Below, piece after piece: positions 1 to 9,300 of a stretch of 35,213 nucleotides of DNA. Numbering within the stretch: position 1 is the stretch's first letter; each line of letters opens with the position of its first letter. The DNA is from Pyronema omphalodes (lineage: Eukaryota > Ascomycota > Pezizomycetes > Pezizales > Pyronemataceae), in assembly GCA_024516155.1 (NCBI GenBank), contig JAJJXM010000144.1:1-35213 (forward strand). Direction: 5' to 3'. Made by a program: the position numbers and the translations under genes. Below the pieces are notes generated by a model. The model was not told where the DNA came from. It searched no databases and saw only the letters and a list, made by a program, of their open reading frames with translations.

Positions 1-1866
1 CCGTGCTCGTGGCAATTTCGATACCCATGCAATTTGCCAGGTGATTCCAGAAGTGGGCCACAAATTGCGGACCGCGGTCGGACACTACTGTGTCTGGCAG
101 GCCGTGTAGTTTGAATACGTTTTCCAGGAAGAGTTGCGCGAAGCCTTCTGCGTCTATCGTGGAGTGACAGGGCACCAAGTGTCGCTGTTTCGTGAGTCGG
201 CAAACGACCGCACATATTGTGTCGAAGCCTTCTGATGTCGGTAGTCCGGTGACGAAGTCCACAGATATATTCTGCCAAGGGTGGTGCGGGACCGGTAGGG
301 GTTTCAAGGTTCCATAGGGTGCGTGGCGGGTGGCTTTTGTTCTTTTACAAGTGTGGCAATTTCGGAAGAATTGATCCACATCTTTTCTCATCGAGGGCCA
401 GTAATAAGTCCTGGCGAGGAGTTCGAAAGTCTTTGCACGGCCCGGGTGTCCCATGGTGGGGGGGTCGTGGTGATCTTGTAGTAGTTTTAATCGTAGTTTG
501 TCCAGCGTGGGGACATAGAGGCAGTCTCTGTAGTACAATCTGTTTTCCAACACGGAGCAATCGGCGAGTGATATGTCCTTACAGATTTGTGTACCGTCTT
601 CCAGCATTCCCAACACTCGGTTGGGGAATGAATCTGTCTTGTAGCCCTCTGTGAACAGGAGGTCTACTTCGGAGGGTGCAAGTTTCATGGGCGGGGGTCA
701 TGCACAGCTGAAAGTTTTGTGGCTTTAGAACAGCTTGCTGGTTCGCTAGTATGCGTTCGTCTCCCTCTTCCGGGAGGTCGGCGGCTCGTCTTGTCAGGGC
801 GTCCGGTTTTCCTCCCAACGTTCCCGGTCGATAGGTGATCACAAAGTTGAACCGAGACAGGAATTCGGACCAGCGTGCTTGTCGTCTGTTTAGCAGCTTT
901 GTCGTCATAAAGTATTCGAGATTCTTGTGGTCTGTCAATACTTTTATAGGGAAGGCGTAGCCCTCCGAATGGGGACGCCATTCCTCGAAACAGCCAACTA
1001 TTGCCAGTAGTTCTTTGTCATAGATTTCGTAGTTGCATTCTGCTGGGGAATGCTTCTTGGAATAAAATGCGACGGGGTGTAACACGTTATCGTCGTCGTA
1101 TTGTGATAAGACTCCAGCAGACACATAGTCAGATGCGTCAGTTTCTACTACAATCGGTTTCTCGTAGTCCAAGTGCTTGAGAATCGGTGCTGATGTAAAT
1201 GCATCCTTCAGTCGGTCGAAGGCGCTTTGCTGATCTTTACCCCAGGTAAAGGGGATTGCTTTACCATCTTTCTTTTTGGTCAGAGCCGTCAGAGGGGAGA
1301 CCACTTTTGAGTAGTCTTTGATAAATCTTCGGTAGAAATTCGCGAAGCCCAGGAACTCTTGGACCTGTTTGAAATTGGTTGGTTCCTTCCAATCTCTCAC
1401 TGTGGCTACTTTGGAATCCATCATGCGCGCGCCGTCGCGGCCGATGTTGTAGCCCAGGTACTGTACTTCTGCCTTAGCGAACTTACACTTTTCTGGCTTC
1501 AAGTGCAGTTTTTCTTGTTTGAGTCGTTCCAAGATCTTTCGGACGTGTGCGGTGTGATTGGGCTTTGTTTCGGAGAATACGAGGATATCGTCCAAGTATG
1601 CCGTACAAAACTGGTCCAGGTATGGTCTCAGGACATCATTTATAAATGCCTAGAAATCGGCAGGCGCGTTGGTGAGCCCAAAGGGCATCACTTTCGACTC
1701 AAATAGGCCGTACCTTGTGCGGAAGGCCGTCTTCCATTCTTCGCCTTCTGCCATTCTGATAAGGGTATAAGCGCTGCGGACATCCAGGGTCATAAAGTAT
1801 TGAGCTTTGGAAAGATTCATCATCGTTTCCTGTATCAATGGCAGTGGGTACCGGTTCTTCTCGGTA

Positions 1867-2220
1867 CCTTCATTTAGTCTTCGGTAATCGACGCATAGGC
1901 GTAGGGATCCGTCTGATTTTTTCACGAATAATATCGGCGAGGCGGCTGATGATTGGGAGCGTTGTATAAATCCTTTCTCCAAATTCTCATCGAGCCACGC
2001 TTTCAGCGTCTGCAACTCGTTGCGTGACAGCGAGTATAACGGACCTTCATTCAGTCTTCGGTAATCGACGCACAGGCGTAGGGATCCGTCTGATTTTTTC
2101 ACGAATAAGATCGGCGAGGCGGCTGGTAATTTGGGAGCGTTGTATAAATCCTTTCTCCAGATTCTCATCGAGCCACGTTTTCAGCGTCTGTAACTCGTTG
2201 CGTGACAGCGAGTATAGCGG
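1867..2220 (-). repeat. 177-bp direct duplication within the RT domain of element A
   Basis: Two head-to-tail copies, beginning CCTTCATT at 1867 and CCTTCATT at 2044, each cover the RT stretch from [13 protein letters not shown] to [10 protein letters not shown]. The first copy is nearly identical to element 2, while the second differs from it at about eight sites and has an extra base (near 2125-2131) that breaks the frame. The spacing is a multiple of three, so the duplication itself would keep frame. Confidence 0.9.
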
Positions 2221-3063
2221 GCCAAAGGGGGGGACGAATCCCTCTTTCAGTGGGATCTTGTGGTCATAGGGTCGGTGTGGGGGGAGTTCCTTCGCGTTAA
2301 CCTCCTTGAATAAATCGAGGTAGTCATGATACTCTTCGGGGATTATGTCTTTCAGTTCGTCATCCGTGAGGGGGGGCTTGTCTTGTAGGGCGACGGTGAT
2401 CTCGTCCAACGATAGCGAGAACACTGTCAGGCTTTCGTCTTCTACCATTTCTTTGGAGTCGGAGATGGTTAGACTTGAGATCGCTATTGGGGGTTCGTCC
2501 GGGGGGTCGGGGACCGAGTCTTCTAATTCCGGCATGGGGTTTGTGTCGGGCTCGTGGACAGCGGGAGGGGGCCTCGAATCCAGGACCTCGACACCGGTTG
2601 TGCTTACAGGCAACGGGGTGCAGTTCCTTAGGCAGTATTTGGAGTCGAAGCTTACAGTGTTGGAACTGAAGCTTATTGTTACATCGTGTTTCTTCAACCA
2701 GGGGATGCCCAACACCACCGTGTAGTGACCCAACTTGGTGACGAACATGGGAAGGGTTTCCGACTGACCATTGATGTTACACTCTACTTGGGCGAGGTGT
2801 GTGATTTTTCCTGAGGATATGGGTCGGCCGTCGATAACTTCGACCGTTCGGGCGGTGGATAGGGGGGTTAGGGGGAGTTTGTGATGGCGGGCGAAATTGC
2901 GGTCAACAAAGGCGATACCAGTCGCGCCGCAGTCAACGAGCGCTACTGTTTTCACGGAGCGGTTATTGGAAAACAAGGAACAGGAGAGAACAAGGTGTTT
3001 GCATTCTAACTTTCCAGTAAAACTTGCGCCCGATAATAGCAATGTATCAGCAATAATTTTCCC

Positions 3064-3108
3064 ACCAGCGGCAGAGCCATCTTCTTGCAGCTGGTTTATT
3101 CTTTTCCC
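3064..3108 (-). promoter_or_regulatory. Probable -1 ribosomal frameshift site, element A gag-pol
   Basis: The minus strand carries the slippery heptamer G GGA AAA (plus-strand TTTTCCC at 3102-3108) in the Gag frame, two codons before the Gag TAA (3096-3098). The Pol frame is the -1 frame relative to Gag. Six nucleotides downstream a stem can form: ACCAGC-U-GCA pairs with UGC-C-GCUGGU (plus 3064-3095), i.e. 6 + 3 pairs around one mismatch. The arrangement matches the known X XXY YYZ class of -1 frameshift signals; function is inferred. Confidence 0.75.
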
Positions 3109-3470
3109 GACACCTCTTCTTCAGTATCCAATAATTCCACGCTCGCCACTTTAACATTCGTCTTGGCGGGGCACGACGCAGCCATGTGGCCGAGGCCACC
3201 GCAGTAGAGGCAACGTCCTTTTGACAGGCGGGTCGCGCGCTCCTGTGCCGACAGTTTCTCGCGGGGTCCCTGGGCAGGGGTTTGCTTGCTGGAGGAGGCG
3301 GTGGTGGCTTGGGTAGCGGGGGTGGGGCGACTGGTGGCGGGGGTGGCGGTGGTAGTGGGTTTAACTTGGCCGCGGTTGGTACGCAGCTTGCGGAGGTTCT
3401 CAAGTGCTCTCAATTGGGAGTCCAATTTTTGGCACTGGTCAACAAATTCGTGCATCGTGGCGGTGGGCGG
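3096..3470 (-). pseudogene. gag: Gag C-terminal half (nucleocapsid) of element A
   Basis: The segment encodes the end of Gag on the minus strand: a basic, Thr/Pro/Ala-rich linker and a single CCHC zinc knuckle CLYCGGLGHMAASC (C-x2-C-x4-H-x4-C), followed by a short acidic tail ending EEEVSGKE and TAA. CCHC knuckles of this type bind genomic RNA in the particle. The reading frame is cut at 3470 by the inserted family-2 solo LTR; the other half of Gag resumes at 4611. In element 2 the two halves are contiguous, which proves the interruption. The overlapping glycine-rich plus-strand frame is a shadow of the proline-rich linker. Confidence 0.88.
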
Positions 3471-4610
3471 TGTAACGGCGAACAAGGGAGAGATAGCTGA
3501 CGGAGAACCTGAGGGATCTTCTCAATTATTCACTCTTGAGTTCAATGGATATGTCCTTATAATAACTTCAACGTTAGAAACTCTTAAGCTGTGTCTAGCA
3601 TCAACTTAAAGACTTTCTGTGTTTAGAAGTTAAGGAAATAAGCAGAGATTTCAAGGGACAACGAGATCCAAAGACGGGGACGAGAACGGGGACTTAAACA
3701 AAGATTTCGACAAAGTATTTGAATTTGTAAATAAACAAATAACTGTGTAAGGAGAAAAGAAAAACAAAATAAACAAACAAAGAAACAATCCTCTTATATA
3801 CAATTTTTTTCTCCTTACACGCCGAGCCCCTATTTGCAGAATTTTCCCGAAAAATAACTAAGTAAACAACGCGGTCGCGGTTGCGCGTTCTAGACACGCT
3901 AACGCGTTCGTACCAAATTAGCGTGTTTGCGTGCACAGCCTCGTCGCGCGCTCGTTAGCGTATCTCGCGTGCGCGATAGCGTAACTCGCGTGCACGGTAG
4001 CGTACTTCGCGTGCGCGCTAGGGTAACCCTAAGCGTAGTCACGCGCGCGCTTCTGTAACCCTAATCGTGCGTGTGCGTCCGTAACCCTAACCCTAGCTGT
4101 GCGCGTACGGTCACAAACCTAACCCTAGTTTGTGTGCGTGCGGGTGCAACCCTAACCCTAGTCACGTGAATCCAGATCAGCTGCGATTGGAAAGATGGTG
4201 CAATACTGATAAGGTCACATGACTAGATTTTATCTTATCGATAAGATGATCGTGCCCTAGCCCTAGTCACGTGTGCGCACATTAGTAGACCAGTGCGCGT
4301 GCATACTAATCTACTATTGATTAGAACACGTGACCGATCTTATCTAATCGGATAAGATGATCGGTAGACCGTAGGTATGGAATTTCCGAAAAGGGATCCG
4401 AGCTGACCCCTAACCCTGGGGGTAAGTCACGTGACCTTTTTGACAATTTGGGAATTGAGCGTAACCCTAACCCAGGCGAGTGACGAGTGATGATCGAAGA
4501 CCGAAGGATAATAGAAATAAATAAACAAACGAGTGCTGGATAATGAAGCGAATGATAATAGGTGAATGAGTGACGAGGAGGGGGAAGGTAATAATTCTCG
4601 AGCCGTGACA
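3471..4610 (-). mobile_element. Solo LTR of family 2 inserted in gag of element A
   Basis: This 1140-bp sequence begins TGTAACGG and ends CCGTGACA, the ends of the family-2 LTRs flanking elements B and C. It is bordered by the 5-bp direct repeat GGCGG (3466-3470 and 4611-4615); removing the LTR and one repeat restores the Gag sequence of element 2. A solo LTR normally results from recombination between the two LTRs of a complete insertion. Like the others it contains CCCTAA motifs, CACGTG boxes, a GATA palindrome (4232-4247) and GC-rich 21-bp repeats. Orientation follows the coding strand of B and C. Confidence 0.95.
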
Positions 4611-5588
4611 GGCGGGGCGCCAACCAACTTTTCGTGCAGCTCGAGGGACAGGCCGTTACGCAGGGCATCCATGGTGGCGGCTTCGTCCCAGCCTAACTCT
4701 GCGACTAGGCGGGAGAACTCTGCAGAATAGTCCGAAAATTCGCGGTTGTTTTGTCGGAGATTTTGTAGTTTGAAACGAGCCGTTGCGCGCTCGTCCGGGT
4801 CTCCAAAGGTACGCTGTAAAATTTTAATGACGTCCTCGACGTCGTTGAGTTCCCAGCGGTTGCCATTTTCCTTGATATAGGGAAGAATCTGATCCAAGGC
4901 GCGTCCGCGGAGGCGGCCCATGGCATAAGAAATCCGTTTATGAGGGGTTGGGAAGCGTAGCTCGTCGCTCACCAACTTGATGCGAAGCAAGGAGACAAAG
5001 CGGCGGAGGTCCTCCCTGTTGGACCCGTCGAAGGTTGGCGGATCCGAGATTTTGTCTCGGGTCACGCGGATGCCGGGGGAGGCGAGTAGCGCGTTGATGA
5101 GTTCACGCTGGCGGGTGAGCTCCTTCTCGTAGTAGTGGATTTCATTTGTATCTGCTTGCTCCTCCGGGGTTAGGAGGATTTCGGGGTCTCGGGGGGGGGG
5201 GTCTTGGAATTGGTGCGATTATCGCTGGGGCGGGGGCTGCGGCTGCGGCTGTGGTAGGGGGTGCGGCGGTTCGCGGTCCTGGTTCTGGGCCGTTTGGGTA
5301 AACCTGGACGGAGCCAGTCTGGATCACGACAGCGGGAATGGGAGCAGGGGTGGGAGCTTCCGGAGCGCGAGAGGCGACAGGGCTGGATACCCGAGTGCTG
5401 TTACGGAAGCCGGGGGTTTCCGCGAGGTCGTTTAAGAGATAACCCGTGGGGTGGTCTTGAGCGCCTAGGATGGATTGTGCGAGTTGTTTGGTAAAAGTAA
5501 GCGGTTCATGGCCGTCAGGGAACTGGGTCATGGCGGCAGCGTTCACAATTCGCTGCCAGTGTCCTTCGTCAATAAGTTTAATGTGCAT
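4611..5588 (-). pseudogene. gag: Gag N-terminal half (ORF2, capsid) of element A
   Basis: ORF2 starts at ATG 5588 (MHIKLIDEGHWQ), overlapping the end of ORF1 in the +1 frame. It continues through a Pro/Ala-rich linker and, after a frame change, into the capsid-like region (FDGSNREDLRRFVSLL... FGDPDERATARFKLQNLRQ...FSDYSAEFSRLVAELGW), the usual Ty3-type Gag capsid pattern. The frame is broken at a run of 11 G on the plus strand (5191-5201); element 2 has 8 G at this spot. The 3' end joins the solo LTR at 4610/4611. Confidence 0.85.
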
Positions 5589-5820
5589 TCTGGCGGGCTC
5601 TGAGGATTGGCTTGAGTCTGATTGTGTGGCGGATGTGCTCCTGGTAAGTGTAGTCCTGGAGTTCCCAGCGGACCACAAGGTAGCAGTGATTTTCTGCTCG
5701 TCGGATGGTTCTTCGCACTGCGCCGGCGAATCGGTCGGAAATCCCGAAGGTCTCGTTTAGGGTGTGAGTTTCCAGGGCTTGTTTTAAGGCGTGCGTCCAA
5801 GCAGAACCGGTGGGGTTCAT
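5578..5820 (-). CDS. Family-1 ORF1, 80-aa small protein upstream of gag (element A)
   Basis: An 80-codon frame starts at the first ATG after the LTR (MNPTGSAWTHALKQ...) and ends at TAA 5578-5580. The Gag frame ORF2 begins at ATG 5588, so the two overlap by 11 nt and ORF2 lies in the +1 frame. The same ORF, at the same place and with the same frame relation, exists in element 2 (11435-11677) and in the much more diverged element D (12577-12828), where roughly half the residues are conserved; this argues for selection. I do not recognise a domain. It may be the N-terminal part of Gag joined by +1 frameshifting, or a separate protein with Gag made by reinitiation. Confidence 0.6.
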   Translation of the reverse strand: MNPTGSAWTHALKQALETHTLNETFGISDRFAGAVRRTIRRAENHCYLVVRWELQDYTYQEHIRHTIRLKPILRARQNAH

Positions 5821-5844
5821 GCGTGTTGGTCGAATAATTATTAG

Positions 5845-5853
5845 ATCGAACGT
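5845..5853 (-). promoter_or_regulatory. Putative self-complementary primer-binding site, element A
   Basis: Two nucleotides inside the LTR edge at 5856, the minus strand reads ACGTTCGAT, complementary to ATCGAACGT on the same strand inside the LTR (plus 6063-6071), about 36 nt downstream of a TATA-like TACATAAG. No common tRNA 3' end was recognised. This layout resembles Tf1/sushi self-priming, in which the 5' end of the RNA folds back as primer. Confidence 0.5.
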
Positions 5854-5855
5854 AA

Positions 5856-6365
5856 TGTCAGGGAACTAGGAACGGACGTTCGAAGAACACACTGAACACT
5901 ACCGGCAAGGGGGACTAGGCAGGTTCCCGGACGGGGAACGGAAGGACAAGGAGCGAAGTGCGCGGCAGACGGACGGCACACGAAACAGGGACAGTGACAA
6001 GGACAAGAATGACGTGGGACTGAAAGGAGAAGTCTTTATTAAGGACAAGGGAAAGACACAAGACGTTCGATGGAGAACTCAACAACGGGGAGGCAAGCCT
6101 CCTTATGTACAAAGGGGCGGCCGGCACTCTTGCTGGGCCGTCATCCAACATCGCTGCATGACAGCTTCCGTTCTCCATCATTTCACCTGCGACGACACAG
6201 CTCTCCAGCTCATGCTACGTTATGCATCATCAGTCAGTCTATCAACCACAACGGCACGGCACACACAACAACACTACGACAACACAACGCGAACACGGCA
6301 AGACAACAACGACAACACAATGATGACGCAACAACACAACGGCTCGTCAGCCGTGTGCCGTGACA
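5856..6365 (-). repeat. Family-1 LTR shared by elements A (5') and 2 (3')
   Basis: This 510-bp LTR runs from TGTCAGGG to CCGTGACA in plus-strand order, with inverted ends TGTCA/TGACA. The left side leads directly into the primer site and ORF1 of A, and the right side into the end of Pol of element 2, so one LTR serves two elements. Within it are a TATA-like TACATAAGG, a probable transcript start at ATCGAACGT (6071 downward), AATAAA on the minus strand (6035-6040), and CAA-rich low-complexity DNA near 6245-6330. It differs from the other LTR of element 2 at roughly 25 sites. Confidence 0.92.
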
Positions 6366-6376
6366 GTACCCCCCCG

Positions 6377-9300
6377 TTAGGCTCGAGTTCCTACGAGAGG
6401 AGAAGGTTTGTCTGGGTATAACTGGTGGAATGTCTCAGCGGCCTCAGTTTCAGATAGGTTCGTTTCCGGTTCCCAGGTTGGAGAGTCATGGCCGGTCCAC
6501 TCGACGAGGTACTGCAGGTTTCCTCTTGACCAACGGCTATCCAGAATTTCATCCACGAACCATTCTTCTTCGCCGTCTACTACTACCGGTAGGGGTGGTG
6601 GGATCATCTGGCCCGGGAGGGGGTCCGAAGGGGCTGGGTTTAGTAGGGACACGGGGAAGGTCCTATGGTGTTTCATTGTCTCCGGTATGTCCAGCTCATA
6701 GGCGTGGGATCCATTGGGCCGTACCACGGTGAAGGGGCCTAGGTGTTTGTTTTCTAGTTTCTTTGAGGGGCGGCGGGTTCTGAGGTTGCGGGCGTCCAGC
6801 CATACCAGGTCTCTTGGTTTGAAGACCGGCGCGGGGAGTCGGGAATTGTCGGCGGCTTCTATGTGGCGGGCTTGGGCGTATTTCATTTCAGAACGTAAGA
6901 CGTCATGGATGTGCCACATCCTTTCCGCTACCTCGTTCGCTTTCACTTCTTCAGGATTGTCTGTCCTGATTTCCAATTCGAATGAGCATTTGGGGTGTCG
7001 GCCGTATATAGCGTAGAACGGGGACAGCGACGTTGTATCCGATACTTGGTTATTTGCAGCAAATTCTGCCAGTGGTAAAAATTTCTTCCAGTCGTCTTGT
7101 AAATAACAGACGTACGCGCGGAGATATTGCTCCGTAACCGCATTGATTCTTTCTGTTTGGCCATCGGTCTGGGGGCGGAAAGCCGTGCTCGTGGCGATCT
7201 CGATGCCCATGCAATTTGCCAATTGTTTCCAGAAATGGGCCACAAATTGCGGACCGCGGTCGGACACTACTGTGTCTGGCAGGCCGTGTAGTTTGAATAC
7301 GTTTTCCAGGAAGAGTTGCGCGAAGCCTTCTGCGTCTATCGTGGAATGACAGGGCACTAAGTGCCGCTGTTTCGTTAGTCGGCAAACGATCGCACATATT
7401 GCGTCGAAGCCTTCTGATGTCGGTAGTCCAGTAACAAAATCCACCGATATATTCTGCCAAGGGTGGTGCGGAACCGGTAGGGGCTTCAGGGTTCCATAGG
7501 GTGCGTGGCGGGTAGCCTTTGTTCTTTTACAGGTGTGGCAATTTCGGACGAATTGGTCCACATCTTTTCTCATCGAGGGCCAGTAATAATTCCTGGCGAG
7601 GAGTTCGAAAGTCTTTGCACGGCCCGGGTGTCCCATGGTGGGGGGGTCGTGGTGATCTTGTAGTAGTTTCAGTCGTAGTTTGTCCAGCGCGGGGACATAG
7701 AGGCAGTCTCGGTAGTACAATCTGTTTTCCAACACGGAGCAATCGGCGAGTGATATGTCCTTACAGATTTGTGTACCGTCTTCCAGCATTCCCAACACTC
7801 GGTTTGGGAATGAATCTGTCTTGTAGCCCTCCTTAAACAGGAGGTCCACTTCGGAGGGTGCAAGTTTCATGGGCAGGGTCATGCACAATTGGAAGTTTTG
7901 TGGCTTTAGAACAGCTTGCTGATTCGCTAGTATGCGTTCATCTCCCTCTTCCGGGAGGTCGGCGGCTCGTCTTGTCAGGGCGTCCGGTTTTCCTCCCAAC
8001 GTTCCCGGTCGATAGGTGATCACAAAGTTGAACCGAGACAGGAATTCGGACCAGCGTGCTTGTCGTCTGTTTAGTAGCTTTGTCGTCATAAAGTATTCGA
8101 GATTCTTGTGGTCTGTCAATACTTTTATAGGGAAGGCGGAGCCCTCCAAGTGGGGACGCCATTCCTCGAAACAACGAACTATTGCCAGTAGTTCTTTGTC
8201 ATAGATCTCATAGTTGCATTCTGCCGGGGAATGCTTTTTGGAATAAAACGCGACGGGGTGTAACACGTTATCGTCGTCGTATTGTGATAAAACTCCAGCA
8301 GACACATAGTCAGATGCGTCTGTTTCTACTACAATCGGTTTCTCGTAGTCGAAGTGCTTGAGAATTGGTGCTGATGTAAATGCGTCCTTCAGTCGGTCGA
8401 AGGCGCTTTGCTGATCTTTACCCCAGGTAAAGGGGATTACTTTACCATCTTTCTTTTTGGTCAGAGCCGTTAGAGGGGAGACCACTTTTGAGTAGGCCTT
8501 GATAAATCGTCGGTAGAAGTTCGCGAACCCCAGGAACTCTTGGACCTGTTTCAAATTGGTTGGTTCCTTCCAATCTCTGACTGTGGCTACTTTGGAATCC
8601 ATCATGCGCGCGCCGTCGCGGCCAATGTTGTAGCCCAGGTACTGTACTTCTGCCTTAGCGAACTTACACTTCTCTGGCTTCAAGTGCAGTTTTTCTTGTT
8701 TGAGTCGTTCCAAGATCTTTCGGACGTGTGCGGTGTGATCGCGCTTTGTTTCAGAGAACACCAGGATATCGTCCAGGTATGCCGTACAAAACTGGTCCAG
8801 GTATGGTCTCAGGACGTCATTTATAAATGCCTGGAAATCGGCAGGCGCGTTGGTGAGCCCAAAGGGTATCACTTTCGACTCGAATAGGCCGTACCTTGTC
8901 CGGAAGGCCGTCTTCCATTCTTCGCCTTCTGCCATTCTGATAAGGGTATAAGCGCTGCGGACATCCAGGGTCATAAAGTATTGAGCTTTGGAAAGATTCA
9001 TCATCGTTTCCTGTATCAATGGCAGTGGGTACCGGTTCTTCTCGGTACCTTCATTCAGTCTTCGGTAATCGACGCATAGGCGTAGGGATCCGTCTGATTT
9101 TTTCACGAATAATATCGGCGAGGCGGCTGATGATTGGGAGCGTTGTATAGATCCTTTCTCCAAATCCTCATCGAGCCACGCTTTCAGCGTCTGCAACTCG
9201 TTGCGTGACAGCGAGTATAACGGGCCAAAGGGGGGGATGAATCCCTCTTTCAGTGGGATCTTGTGGTCGTAGGGTCGGTGTGGGGGGAGTTCCTTCGCGT

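Larger units (their letters stand above)
1..3108 (-). pseudogene. pol: Pol pseudogene of element A (protease-RT-RNase H-partial integrase)
   Basis: Pol is read on the minus strand from the frameshift heptamer at 3102-3108. Visible in order are the protease motif VDCGATG, the RT core [21 protein letters not shown] and LDD, the RNase H signature [12 protein letters not shown] with [11 protein letters not shown], and the integrase zinc region (H-H-C-C) with the second catalytic Asp (SDRGPQF) near 80. Damage: a frame change inside a duplicated RT segment (1867-2220), a TAG at 1650-1652 where element 2 has CAG (DFQAF), and a one-base insertion in a G run near 690 that shifts the integrase frame. 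The integrase catalytic Glu and the chromodomain lie beyond the left edge. No functional Pol can be made from this copy. Confidence 0.92.
1..5855 (-). mobile_element. Element A: truncated family-1 Ty3/gypsy chromovirus (internal region)
   Basis: The stretch runs, on the minus strand, from a Gag start beside the LTR at 5856-6365 through Gag, protease, reverse transcriptase and RNase H into integrase, where the window begins. It aligns almost base for base with element 2 further right; position 1 corresponds to about 7182 there, so roughly 0.8 kb of coding sequence and the 3' LTR should lie just left of the window. The copy is defective: a TAG in RT (1650-1652), a frameshift near 690, an internal duplication (1867-2220), a homopolymer frameshift in Gag (5191-5201) and a family-2 solo LTR in Gag. 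Its 5' LTR doubles as the 3' LTR of element 2. Confidence 0.93.

Noticed and set aside
3282..3609. Long glycine/valine-rich plus-strand frames opposite Gag
   Set aside because: They are reverse complements of the Pro/Thr/Ala-rich Gag linker; the opposite strand has the CCHC motif and homology to other copies. The same shadow appears at 10280-10585.
3694..3936. Minus-strand frame MHANTLIWYERV... repeated in every family-2 LTR
   Set aside because: It recurs only because the LTR recurs; its length varies with small indels (80 to 111 codons) and it spans the TATA and start region, so coding is unlikely.
4080..4165. CCCTAA clusters read as an interstitial telomere or fusion point
   Set aside because: They occur at the same place in all five family-2 LTRs and are broken by LTR-specific DNA, so they belong to the LTR.
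6014..6421. Plus-strand frames over LTR 5856-6365 and the Pol end
   Set aside because: They cover CAA-rich LTR DNA and the antisense of the chromodomain, are not kept in the other LTR copy, and have no recognisable motif.
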